Source of the DNA: an uncultured Bacteroidota bacterium
GTDB lineage: Bacteria > Bacteroidota > Bacteroidia > Chitinophagales > Chitinophagaceae
Assembly (NCBI GenBank): GCA_903904855.1
Contig: CAIVEH010000088.1
Coordinates: 1 to 64,000, forward strand
Length of the DNA stretch: 64,000 nt
Direction of reading: 5' to 3'
Part shown: positions 29,036 to 36,479 of the stretch, piece after piece
Numbering within the stretch: the first letter of the stretch is position 1
Layout: the number at the start of each line of letters is the position of its first letter
Notes under the pieces: generated by a model
Told to the model about the DNA's origin: nothing
Database searches by the model: none
What the model saw: the letters and a program-made list of their open reading frames with translations, nothing else
Program-made: the position numbers and the translations under genes

Positions 29036-29043
29036 TATCTTTG
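29036..29043 (+). promoter_or_regulatory. Candidate -7 box (TATCTTTG) of rdgB
   Basis: TATCTTTG matches TAnnTTTG exactly and ends four bases before the rdgB ATG, the same close layout as at purF. A leaderless transcript is likely if it is used. Confidence 0.5.
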
Positions 29044-29047
29044 CCCT

Positions 29048-29626
29048 ATGCAGCAATTGGTAATTGCATCGAACAATAAAGGTAAAATAAGGGAGATAGC
29101 TTCAATTGTCGAAGATATTGAACTGCTGTCGCTGGCTGATATAGGTTTTGCAGAGGAGATAGCAGAGCCTTATCATACCTTTGAAGAGAATGCGCTGGCC
29201 AAAGCCTCGGCTATTTATGGGTTCTGTGGTAAAAATGTTTTTGCCGACGACAGTGGCCTCTGCGTTAATGCGCTGAATGGTGAGCCGGGTGTAGACAGCG
29301 CCCACTACTGCGGTCAACGCGATGACGAACAGAACACACAGAAGGTTCTGGAAGAATTGAATGGTACAGCAGACAGATCGGCTTTTTACAAAGCAGTTAT
29401 CTGCCTGATATGGGATGGGGAGGTTTATTATTTTGAAGGGATATGTGAAGGAGTGATTACCACTGAAAGAAGAGGAGCTGGCGGGTTTGGGTATGACCCT
29501 ATATTTATTCCGGCAGGGTATGATAAAACATTCGGGGAATTACCCCTGGAAGAAAAAAACAAAATAAGTCACAGGGCAAAAGCTGTCACCAAAATGGTGG
29601 CATTTCTGAAAACCCCTGCCCCCTAA
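29048..29626 (+). CDS. rdgB: XTP/dITP diphosphatase (Ham1/RdgB)
   Basis: This 192-aa cytoplasmic house-cleaning enzyme hydrolyses deaminated purine nucleoside triphosphates (XTP, ITP, dITP) to monophosphates and pyrophosphate. The family motifs are in order: SNNKGK (residues 8-13), TFEENALAKA (Glu46/Glu47, metal binding), DDSGL (67-71), GEPGVDSAHY, then GGFGYDPIF and SHRAKA. The length is normal. The last codons (TPAP) and the stop are supplied by a copy of the CCCCTGCCCCCT-AAGGGGAACC repeat, so the C-terminus has been reshaped by a repeat insertion without harm to the core. It is preceded by a TAnnTTTG box. Confidence 0.93.
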   Translation: MQQLVIASNNKGKIREIASIVEDIELLSLADIGFAEEIAEPYHTFEENALAKASAIYGFCGKNVFADDSGLCVNALNGEPGVDSAHYCGQRDDEQNTQKVLEELNGTADRSAFYKAVICLIWDGEVYYFEGICEGVITTERRGAGGFGYDPIFIPAGYDKTFGELPLEEKNKISHRAKAVTKMVAFLKTPAP

Positions 29627-29635
29627 AGGGGAACC
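29611..29635. repeat. Short repeat CCCCTGCCCCCT / AAGGGGAACC, copy 2, at the rdgB stop
   Basis: Nearly the same as 24564-24588, with TAAAGGGG for TGAAGGGG. Here the repeat encodes the last residues of RdgB (TPAP) and its TAA stop codon. Confidence 0.6.
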
Positions 29636-29713
29636 AGGAATTAAGCTTAAATTCAGGACTTCGGCTTTAGAGAATAATTAAGCTATTTATTTTGGAATGA
29701 TTAAGTAAAGACA

Positions 29714-30712
29714 ATGAAATTTTCGATAGGGGATCTGATATTATTGAAGCGCTCTGGCGAGGAAGGCCATGTTACCGCCATGATCGACAAGCAGATGCTG
29801 GAGGTGGAGGTTAAGGGTGTAACCTTTCCTGTGCATCTGGACGATATTGACCACCCCTACCTGAAATGGTTCACGGATAAAACAAAGAAAAAAAAATCAT
29901 CATTCCCCGAGCAGCTACCCACCGATAAACTGGCAGAGCGCAAGCAGCGACTGGCCAATGGTGTACACCTTTCGTTTATGCCGGTATATAAAACCGAGGA
30001 AATGGAGGAGGTGGTAGATGTGTTGAAGATATACCTGCTGAACGAATTGCCGGTGCCGGTAAAGTTTGTGTATGATGTGCAGCTGGCCAATAAAAGTGAA
30101 TTCAAACATGAAGGAGTACTTCACCCATTTGGCAATATATACCTGCACAGTGTGCCCTATGGCGATATGGGCGACCAACCCCGGTTTCACTGGCGGCTTA
30201 CGGATACGGCAAATGAAAATATGGAGGTAGCCGATGGCATACTCCGTATACGCCCATCGAAACTGTTTGAGCACATCACCGATCTGATGCAGAACAGCAA
30301 ACCAACCTTCAGCTATATGCTGATAGATGATTTTACACCAAAAAAGAAAAAGGAACCACTGCCGCATTATAACCCGGTAAAAAATAACCCAGCCTTCCCG
30401 CTGATAACAACCAAAACCATTGAGCCTTTTAAATACGAAATAGACCTGCATATAGAGCAACTGGTTGCAGACAAAAAAGGGCTCAACAATACCCAGATAG
30501 TTCAAATTCAACTCGATGCCCTGCGCCATTATTTACAACTGGCGATTGTGCACCACCAGGAGCGCATGATAGTAATTCATGGCCTTGGAAAGGGCCGCCT
30601 CCGCGAAGAGGTTCATACCATACTTAAACAAACCCCCGAGGTAAGCCGCTACAAAAACGAATGGAGCGGTAAGTATGGGTTTGGGGCTACCGAGATTCAT
30701 TTCAGGTATTAG
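29714..30712 (+). CDS. DUF2027 / Smr-domain protein
   Basis: A 332-aa cytoplasmic protein. The N-terminal part (about 1-60) is a small beta-rich domain (FSIGDLILLKRSGEEGHVT) like that of other Bacteroidota DUF2027 proteins. A linker with PKKKKE precedes a C-terminal Smr domain (about 241-332), which carries the two Smr signatures DLHIE (244-248) and HGLGKGRLR (289-297). Smr domains of MutS2 and stand-alone Smr proteins are nucleases or nucleic-acid-binding modules, so a nicking or RNA-cleaving role is possible. There is no MutS ATPase part, so it is not MutS2. It lies 87 bp after rdgB on the same strand. Confidence 0.85.
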   Translation: MKFSIGDLILLKRSGEEGHVTAMIDKQMLEVEVKGVTFPVHLDDIDHPYLKWFTDKTKKKKSSFPEQLPTDKLAERKQRLANGVHLSFMPVYKTEEMEEVVDVLKIYLLNELPVPVKFVYDVQLANKSEFKHEGVLHPFGNIYLHSVPYGDMGDQPRFHWRLTDTANENMEVADGILRIRPSKLFEHITDLMQNSKPTFSYMLIDDFTPKKKKEPLPHYNPVKNNPAFPLITTKTIEPFKYEIDLHIEQLVADKKGLNNTQIVQIQLDALRHYLQLAIVHHQERMIVIHGLGKGRLREEVHTILKQTPEVSRYKNEWSGKYGFGATEIHFRY

Positions 30713-30815
30713 ATGATTACTACTGATATTATTATCGAATTAATTCTATTCCGCCATTACAAACCAATGACATTACCTGAGAAATAATCATTACATTTAC
30801 ACACTAAATTTTTTT

Positions 30816-32237
30816 ATGGGCAGGATTTTAATGTGTGTAGTATTGGTTTTGTGTGGTCAGTTTTCTTTTGGCAAGCAGGTTGCTGTAAATACTGCTAATA
30901 CCGTCGGGTATAATTTCTGTAAATCTCAAGGGGCCGAAATAAGCCCGGATGCACTATCGCTGGTGTATACTGCTGCATCAAAGGTAAACGGAAAAGAGGT
31001 TAATGATTTCTATGTATTCAATACCGGCGCTAACGGATTTGTGATAGTGGCCGCCGATGATAATGTAGTTCCGGTACTGGCCTACTCGACTGAGTCATCT
31101 TTCAATCCTGGCAATTTCTCTCCTGAACTGACCTGGTGGCTGAATAATTATACCAGCCAGATTAATTATGTAATAGGCAATAACACTATATCTCCTTTAA
31201 ATACTGCTGCACAATGGACAGAATTAAGCCAGGCGCAGCATGTAGCAGCACATAAAACCACAGGTGGCGTAGTTTATCCATTACTTACTACCATGTGGAA
31301 TCAGGAACCTTTCTATAATTATATGTGTCCTTACGACTACGGGGCAGGTGCAAATGTGGTTACAGGTTGTGTGGCTACTGCAATGGCACAGGTAATGAAA
31401 TACTGGAACTGGCCAAAAAAAGGAGTAGGTTCCCATTCTTATTCTGATGGGGGATATGGTCCTTTATCAGCCGATTTTGGCGCTACTGTTTATCAATGGG
31501 ATTCCATGCCTAAAATTGTAGGCAACAACAATCCTGCTGTTGGCACATTGATGCTACACACAGGTGTAAGCGTGAATATGAATTATGGCGTTTCCGGAAG
31601 TGGCGCCCAGGTTATTAGTGGCGGTAATCCTTCTGCCATTTGCACCCAGAATGCATTGCCTGATTATTTCAGATACAAATCTACTTTAGAGGGCCTTGAC
31701 AGAGGAAGCTATAATGACAGTGATTGGGTGCATATCCTGAAGCATGAAATTGATTCGAAAAGACCGGTGATCTATTCAGGTTATGGTAGTGGCGGTGGCC
31801 ACTGTTTTATAGCCGATGGCTATATTACTTACGACCGTTTCCACATTAACTGGGGCTGGGGTGGTAATTTTAATGGATATTTCATTGTAGAGAACCTTGC
31901 TCCCGGCAGCGAAACATTTAATGATGGCCAGTCTATTATAATAGGTATTGAACCTGATACTATTAATACAACCGGCATTAAGGAAATGGAAACCCAATCT
32001 GCACTTAGTGTCTATCCGAATCCGGCAAATAATGTGGTTAAAATTGAACTTACTTCTACAAAAGCTACCAACATCCGGATTCTGGATGCACTTGGCCAGG
32101 TGGTAATGGAGAAGACACCGGCCACCAATACCACAATTGAAACAATTGCAGTCAATGGACTGGCTGAGGGCGATTACATTGCCGAAATACAGACAGCAAC
32201 CGGAACATTTACCCGCAAAATAGTTATTGCCAGGTAG
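30816..32237 (+). CDS. Secreted C10-family cysteine peptidase (streptopain-like) with T9SS tail
   Basis: A 473-aa secreted papain-fold peptidase. The signal peptide ends near QFSFG. An inhibitory prodomain follows (about 20-125; DFYVFNTGANGFVIVAADD and PVLAYS are typical of the C10/Spi prodomain). The mature enzyme has Cys185 in VVTGCVATAMAQVMKYWNWP and His329 in GGGHCFIADGY, with INWGWGGNFNGYF after it, as in SpeB and interpain. The C-terminus is a T9SS sorting domain (LSVYPNPANN, IRILDALGQVV, ending RKIVIAR). The catalytic pair is intact. Maturation by prodomain cleavage is expected from the family. A terminator follows at 32279-32312. Targets are unknown. Confidence 0.9.
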   Translation: MGRILMCVVLVLCGQFSFGKQVAVNTANTVGYNFCKSQGAEISPDALSLVYTAASKVNGKEVNDFYVFNTGANGFVIVAADDNVVPVLAYSTESSFNPGNFSPELTWWLNNYTSQINYVIGNNTISPLNTAAQWTELSQAQHVAAHKTTGGVVYPLLTTMWNQEPFYNYMCPYDYGAGANVVTGCVATAMAQVMKYWNWPKKGVGSHSYSDGGYGPLSADFGATVYQWDSMPKIVGNNNPAVGTLMLHTGVSVNMNYGVSGSGAQVISGGNPSAICTQNALPDYFRYKSTLEGLDRGSYNDSDWVHILKHEIDSKRPVIYSGYGSGGGHCFIADGYITYDRFHINWGWGGNFNGYFIVENLAPGSETFNDGQSIIIGIEPDTINTTGIKEMETQSALSVYPNPANNVVKIELTSTKATNIRILDALGQVVMEKTPATNTTIETIAVNGLAEGDYIAEIQTATGTFTRKIVIAR

Positions 32238-32278
32238 TACCTCCTTTAAGTTAGGTCAGATTATATTTAATATTTAAT

Positions 32279-32312
32279 GTGCCGCATCTTTAAGATGTAG
32301 CACATTTTTTTT
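32279..32312 (+). terminator. Rho-independent terminator after the C10 peptidase
   Basis: GTGCCGCATC and GATGTAGCAC pair around TTTAA with one mismatch and one wobble, followed by A and eight T. Confidence 0.8.
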
Positions 32313-32832
32313 GCGGCTGCATTATTGTAGCTGCAAAAGCCATCCAACCAACAGCTATTATAATAAATAGCTCACGACCCTGAATCAATTCCAAATTCCG
32401 GAAGTTAGATTTTTATAAGATTCAGAATTTCGCTGTTCGTTTCGTCTTTAGTGCCAATACAGGCACTGTAAACTATTAAATTATATTGCCTTTCATCCTG
32501 CTTTATTAAGGAATTACTGATTTTCCGAACCTTCTTGGTTACATCTGGCATTATTATCTGACACTTTTCCCAGATTTCCCATCAACAAATACTAAAATCC
32601 TAAGGAGGGTTCGTTTTTTTGGACTATTTTCATCTATTGGACTATTTTCCATTAAAGGAATTTTTGTATTTTTAGTACATTATTCCTTTTTTAGGATCTT
32701 TTCCATTTTATAGACTTTAGTTTACGCAATTATATGTGTAATCGATTGTTTTTCAATAATAAAATTTTCTGGCACAGTATTAGCATATAGGTAATCAAAC
32801 AATCGTAAACTAAAACAACAAAAATCGAAACA
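32313..32832. other. Long AT-rich intergenic region upstream of the small exported ORF
   Basis: About 520 bp without a gene I can support. TTGGACTATTTTC occurs twice near 32618-32650. AAAGGAAT and ATTCCTTT form an inverted repeat at about 32655-32692. A longer bulged inverted repeat lies at 32716-32814 and is listed separately. Confidence 0.4.
32716..32814. repeat. Bulged inverted repeat before the small exported ORF
   Basis: The right arm AAACAATCGTAAACTAAA (32797-32814) is the exact reverse complement of TTTAGTTTACG (32716-32726) joined to ATTGTTT (32745-32751); the left arm is interrupted by an 18-base insert. About 45 bp separate the arms. The start codon at 32833 lies 18 bp beyond. It could be an RNA structure, an operator, or a small recombination target. 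Confidence 0.5.
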
Positions 32833-33015
32833 ATGAAACAGCTTACAAAAATAGTTCTGACACTAACAATTGGTTCTCTGAATGCCTTTGCAATCTGGAA
32901 CACATGTGTTGAACTGACCGGTAATTTCGGTAAAAATAAACAACAGATTGAAAATGAGATAAAAAGTTTTGAATTACTATTAAATAGCAACGAAAAATCA
33001 ATATGCGTTAACTAA
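32833..33015 (+). CDS. Small exported peptide or detached signal-peptide fragment
   Basis: A 60-aa ORF. The first 20 residues form a convincing signal peptide (MKQLTKIVLTLTIG, then SLNAFA). The rest is short and polar with a few charged residues (KQQIENEIKSFELLL) and matches nothing I recognise. It lies 31 bp upstream of an usher-like gene that has no signal peptide of its own and is in a different frame. All three frames have stops in the junction, so no single indel would fuse them. It may be a decayed N-terminus of that gene or an independent small secreted protein. Confidence 0.45.
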   Translation: MKQLTKIVLTLTIGSLNAFAIWNTCVELTGNFGKNKQQIENEIKSFELLLNSNEKSICVN

Positions 33016-33046
33016 ATAATACTATTTGTTATTTAATTAGCCCTTT

Positions 33047-36000
33047 ATGATTGGAGATGAAATCGTAGTGCAGCTCGATTTCAGAAGATTAGGCATTATA
33101 GAGGTTCCTGCATTCTATGATAATAAGGACCTTTATCTATCAGTTACCGGCGTTTTTGATTTTCTGAAGATCCGCAATATCCCTTCCATCTCTTTCGATT
33201 CAGTAAAGGGATTTTATATAAATGAACAAGATACATTCTGTATCAATAATTCAAAAAAAACCATCAGTTTTTTAGGCAGGAATTTCGACCTTTCTTCCAA
33301 AGGCCTGGTTTTAAGAGAATCGGCCTTATACATGAACCTGAAGTTTTTCGATAGTGTATTCCATCTCAATAATACCTTTTCTTTCCGCCGCCTCATTGTG
33401 AATATGAAATCGGATCTGGAGTTGCCGGTGATAAGAGAAATGCGCCAGCAATTGATGCGCAAAAATATCAGCAGGCTCAATGGTGAGATTAAGGCCGATA
33501 CGGTGTTGAAAAGGAAATACCCTTTATTTCATATGGGAATGGCCGACTGGGCCATGATGGCATCCCGCCAGTCAGGCAGTGCAGATCAGTTCAGGCTGAA
33601 TTCAACACTAGGAGCTATGGTTGCTGGTGGCGAAGCTACTGCATCAGTAAACTACAATTATGGAGAAACAATTTCTGCAAAAAACCAGTTCTACCAATGG
33701 AGGCTTGTTAATAATGACTTTGCACCGCTTCGTCAGGTGATGGCCGGAAAACTGTTTGCTCAGTCTACGGCTTCTGTATTTGCACCAATGATGGGTATAC
33801 AAATAACCAATGCACCCACCACCAGCAGGCAGGCCTTCGGCAAATTTACCCTCACCAATACTACACAGCCGGGATGGATAGTTGAGTTGTATGTAAATGA
33901 TGTGTTGATTGACTATAAAAAAGCCGATGCATCAGGGCTATTTACATTTGATGTGCCGCTGGTATACGGGCTTACAATAGTTAAACTCAAATTCTATGGC
34001 CCTTATGGCGAAGAGCGTATGAGCCAGCAGTACATAAATATTCCATTCAGCTTACTTCCCTCCCACCAGTTCGAATACCAGGCAAGCGCGGGAATATTGG
34101 AAGATGGACTCGGCAGCCGGTTTTCAAGGGTTAAATTAAGCTACGGACTTACAAAAACCATTACCCTTGGGGCCGGATACGAATACCTGACCTCTGTAGC
34201 TAAAAATAACCTCATGCCTTTTCTTACTACATCTGTGCGGCTCGGGCCGCAGTTGTTGTTTACAGGCGAGTATACGCATGGTGTACATACAAAAGGAATT
34301 TTAAGCTACAGGCTGCCATCAGGTATCCAGATCGATGAAGACTTCACCCAATTTGTTCCTGGCCAGAAAGCTATATTTTTCAATTATCTGCAGGAGAGTA
34401 AAACATTAGTTACTATGCCCCTGCATCCTTTTGGCTTTTCAATGTTTTCAAGGCTTACCGTCGACCATATTGTAGCGCCTATGTCTACATTTACCAATGC
34501 AGAATGGGCTTTGGCTGGCTTTTACAAAAGTATAGGTATCAATTTTACCACCTTCGTAGCTGTAGCACACAATACACTACCCTACATGTACAGTATGCTG
34601 GCAGTATCTGCTCCGCTGCCATCTAAAATATTACTTACATCTCAGCTCCAGTACGATTTTAAGAATAATGAACTCATGTCGCTTAAGTTATCTTTTGAGA
34701 AGCACCTGAAAGGAAGCGGGTTTCTTAATTTTTCTGTGCAGGACTATTTCAATACAGGAAATGTAAGTGCAGCGCTTGGTGTTCGCTTCGAGTTGAATTA
34801 CTCAAGGGTTTCTGCTGCTGTACTACAGGGCAATCATAATACTTATGCCCAGGTAATGGCAGCATCAGGAAGCCTGATAGGCGATGCCCGTTCGGGGTAT
34901 TATGCAGCTACCAACCGCAACAGTGTAGGCAAGGCAGCTGTGCAGATCATACCATTTCTGGATCTCAATGGCAACGGAATGCGCGACAAGGGAGAACCGA
35001 TCGCCCCTGGCCTTATTGTAAGGCTTAATGGCGGCAGAATAGAGTATGATGAAAAAGACACCACCATAAGAATTTTCGATCTGCAGCCTTTCACAAAATA
35101 CCTTATTGAACTTGACCGCAACAGTTTCGACAATATCGCATGGCAGCTCAAAAACAAGTCACTCATTGTTACTACAAACCCGGATATGTTCACAAAAATC
35201 GAAATTCCGGTACAGGTGGCCCAGGAAGTTCAGGGGGTAGTTCGTGTTACATCGGCTAATGGCCTGCAGCACAAAGGCCAGGGCAAGATTACATTGTGTA
35301 TCTATAATGAGTCAGGCCTTGTTGCACGCACTGTATCTGAGTCTGACGGGTTCTTCAGTTATCTGGGTTTATCTGCTGGTAAATTTACCGTTGCTCCGGA
35401 TTCGGTTCAGTTAAAGAAACTGAATATGAAATGTACTCCTGCATATCTGTCGGCAAGTTTTGAAGTTAGCCGTGATGGCAGCGTTGTTGATGGTCTCTCT
35501 TTCTCCCTGCAATCACTAGATGAAGATACTACATCGAAAACTACACCAGATCATCATACCGACACTGTAGTTAAAACAGTTGTTTCCGGTAACAAATCAA
35601 TTGAAGCAGTTAAAGCGCCGGTTGCTACAAATAAAGAAGTAAAAGCCTCAGAGAAAAATTCGAAAGAAGATAAGAAACCAGCTGATGCCAAATCACAAAA
35701 TACGAAGACAACTGCTGTTGGTATAAAAGAAAAAAATGCCAAAGCTGATACCTGCAAGAAACCAGCGATTGCACAGGTTAAAGAAAGCAAAGCAAACAAA
35801 CAAACAGAAACCAAAAAAGATACCCTTCATACAGTGGATTCCGTCAAAAATAAAATACAGAAAGCTGCTGTTGAAACTAATATCAGTAAACAGACTGTTA
35901 ACAGAAAAGATACCGTTCATGCAGTTGATTCAGCCAAAAATAAAATACAGAAAGCTGCTAAAGAGCTAAAACCAAATATTAGCACTGCTGCAGAATGCAA

Positions 36001-36295
36001 AACAGTTGGCATAAAGGATACAGTTAAGAAAGAGCTTCGTCAAAAAACAAATGAGCTTCCTGATTCTTTCAGGTATGTAATTCTGGTAAAGGTAGTGATT
36101 GATACTACTGAAGCACAAAAGGTGAAATCAACCCTGGAACATCGCTTTAAACAACCAGTAGCAATAGAACCTGCCGGTGTTGACTATATCGTAGAACTTA
36201 CCGGGTTCAGTAGCCGCGAAGATGCCAACCTGCAGGAGAAGAAACTGATCAGGGCAGGCTACAGGCATACAATTGTACTCAGGCGCAGAAAGTAA
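33047..36295 (+). CDS. Usher-like outer-membrane protein with Lys-rich linker and SPOR-like domain
   Basis: A 1,082-aa paralogue of the usher-like protein at 38463-41534. The N-terminal domain (1-130) and the barrel core (about 150-640) match that protein closely: KADTVLKRKYPLFHMGMADWA, PTTSRQAFGKFTL, GWIVELYVNDVLIDYKKADASGLF, VPLVYG, KLKFYGPYGE. This last stretch is the classic usher plug/barrel pattern. A DLNGNGMRDKGEP loop at about 641 opens two beta-sandwich domains, then a Lys/Thr-rich linker (about 825-1000, with two copies of VDSxKNKIQKAA) and a SPOR-like end (about 1004-1082, YVILVKVVI and YIVELTGFSSREDAN). No signal peptide is present, and a stop codon lies in frame at 33038, so the protein may be non-functional unless the true start differs. 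A terminator-like hairpin follows. Confidence 0.7.
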   Translation: MIGDEIVVQLDFRRLGIIEVPAFYDNKDLYLSVTGVFDFLKIRNIPSISFDSVKGFYINEQDTFCINNSKKTISFLGRNFDLSSKGLVLRESALYMNLKFFDSVFHLNNTFSFRRLIVNMKSDLELPVIREMRQQLMRKNISRLNGEIKADTVLKRKYPLFHMGMADWAMMASRQSGSADQFRLNSTLGAMVAGGEATASVNYNYGETISAKNQFYQWRLVNNDFAPLRQVMAGKLFAQSTASVFAPMMGIQITNAPTTSRQAFGKFTLTNTTQPGWIVELYVNDVLIDYKKADASGLFTFDVPLVYGLTIVKLKFYGPYGEERMSQQYINIPFSLLPSHQFEYQASAGILEDGLGSRFSRVKLSYGLTKTITLGAGYEYLTSVAKNNLMPFLTTSVRLGPQLLFTGEYTHGVHTKGILSYRLPSGIQIDEDFTQFVPGQKAIFFNYLQESKTLVTMPLHPFGFSMFSRLTVDHIVAPMSTFTNAEWALAGFYKSIGINFTTFVAVAHNTLPYMYSMLAVSAPLPSKILLTSQLQYDFKNNELMSLKLSFEKHLKGSGFLNFSVQDYFNTGNVSAALGVRFELNYSRVSAAVLQGNHNTYAQVMAASGSLIGDARSGYYAATNRNSVGKAAVQIIPFLDLNGNGMRDKGEPIAPGLIVRLNGGRIEYDEKDTTIRIFDLQPFTKYLIELDRNSFDNIAWQLKNKSLIVTTNPDMFTKIEIPVQVAQEVQGVVRVTSANGLQHKGQGKITLCIYNESGLVARTVSESDGFFSYLGLSAGKFTVAPDSVQLKKLNMKCTPAYLSASFEVSRDGSVVDGLSFSLQSLDEDTTSKTTPDHHTDTVVKTVVSGNKSIEAVKAPVATNKEVKASEKNSKEDKKPADAKSQNTKTTAVGIKEKNAKADTCKKPAIAQVKESKANKQTETKKDTLHTVDSVKNKIQKAAVETNISKQTVNRKDTVHAVDSAKNKIQKAAKELKPNISTAAECKTVGIKDTVKKELRQKTNELPDSFRYVILVKVVIDTTEAQKVKSTLEHRFKQPVAIEPAGVDYIVELTGFSSREDANLQEKKLIRAGYRHTIVLRRRK

Positions 36296-36328
36296 AAAGA
36301 TAGTCGTACAAAATCAGACAAATATTTT

Positions 36329-36361
36329 AAGTATGCCACATCTCACCGGTGTGGCATACTT
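36329..36361. terminator. Terminator-like stem-loop after the usher-like gene
   Basis: AAGTATGCCACA and TGTGGCATACTT form a perfect twelve-pair stem around TCTCACCGG. There is no long T run on either side, so termination is likely but not certain. Confidence 0.6.
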
Positions 36362-36479
36362 ACTTTGAATAATCAATAGCAAGCAATTGCGCTTTACCTG
36401 TATGCTGTATTACCCGACAAAAAATCTTGCCGCCGTGCAAATAATTTAGTTCTTATCTTTATTATTAAAACAAATACCG

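Noticed and set aside
29915-30529. 204-codon minus-strand frame opposite the DUF2027-Smr gene
   Set aside because: Antisense to a conserved gene; composition typical of a shadow frame.
32833-36295. Simple sequencing frameshift joining the 60-aa signal-peptide ORF to the usher-like gene
   Set aside because: All three frames have stop codons in the 31-bp junction, so one indel cannot restore a fused frame.
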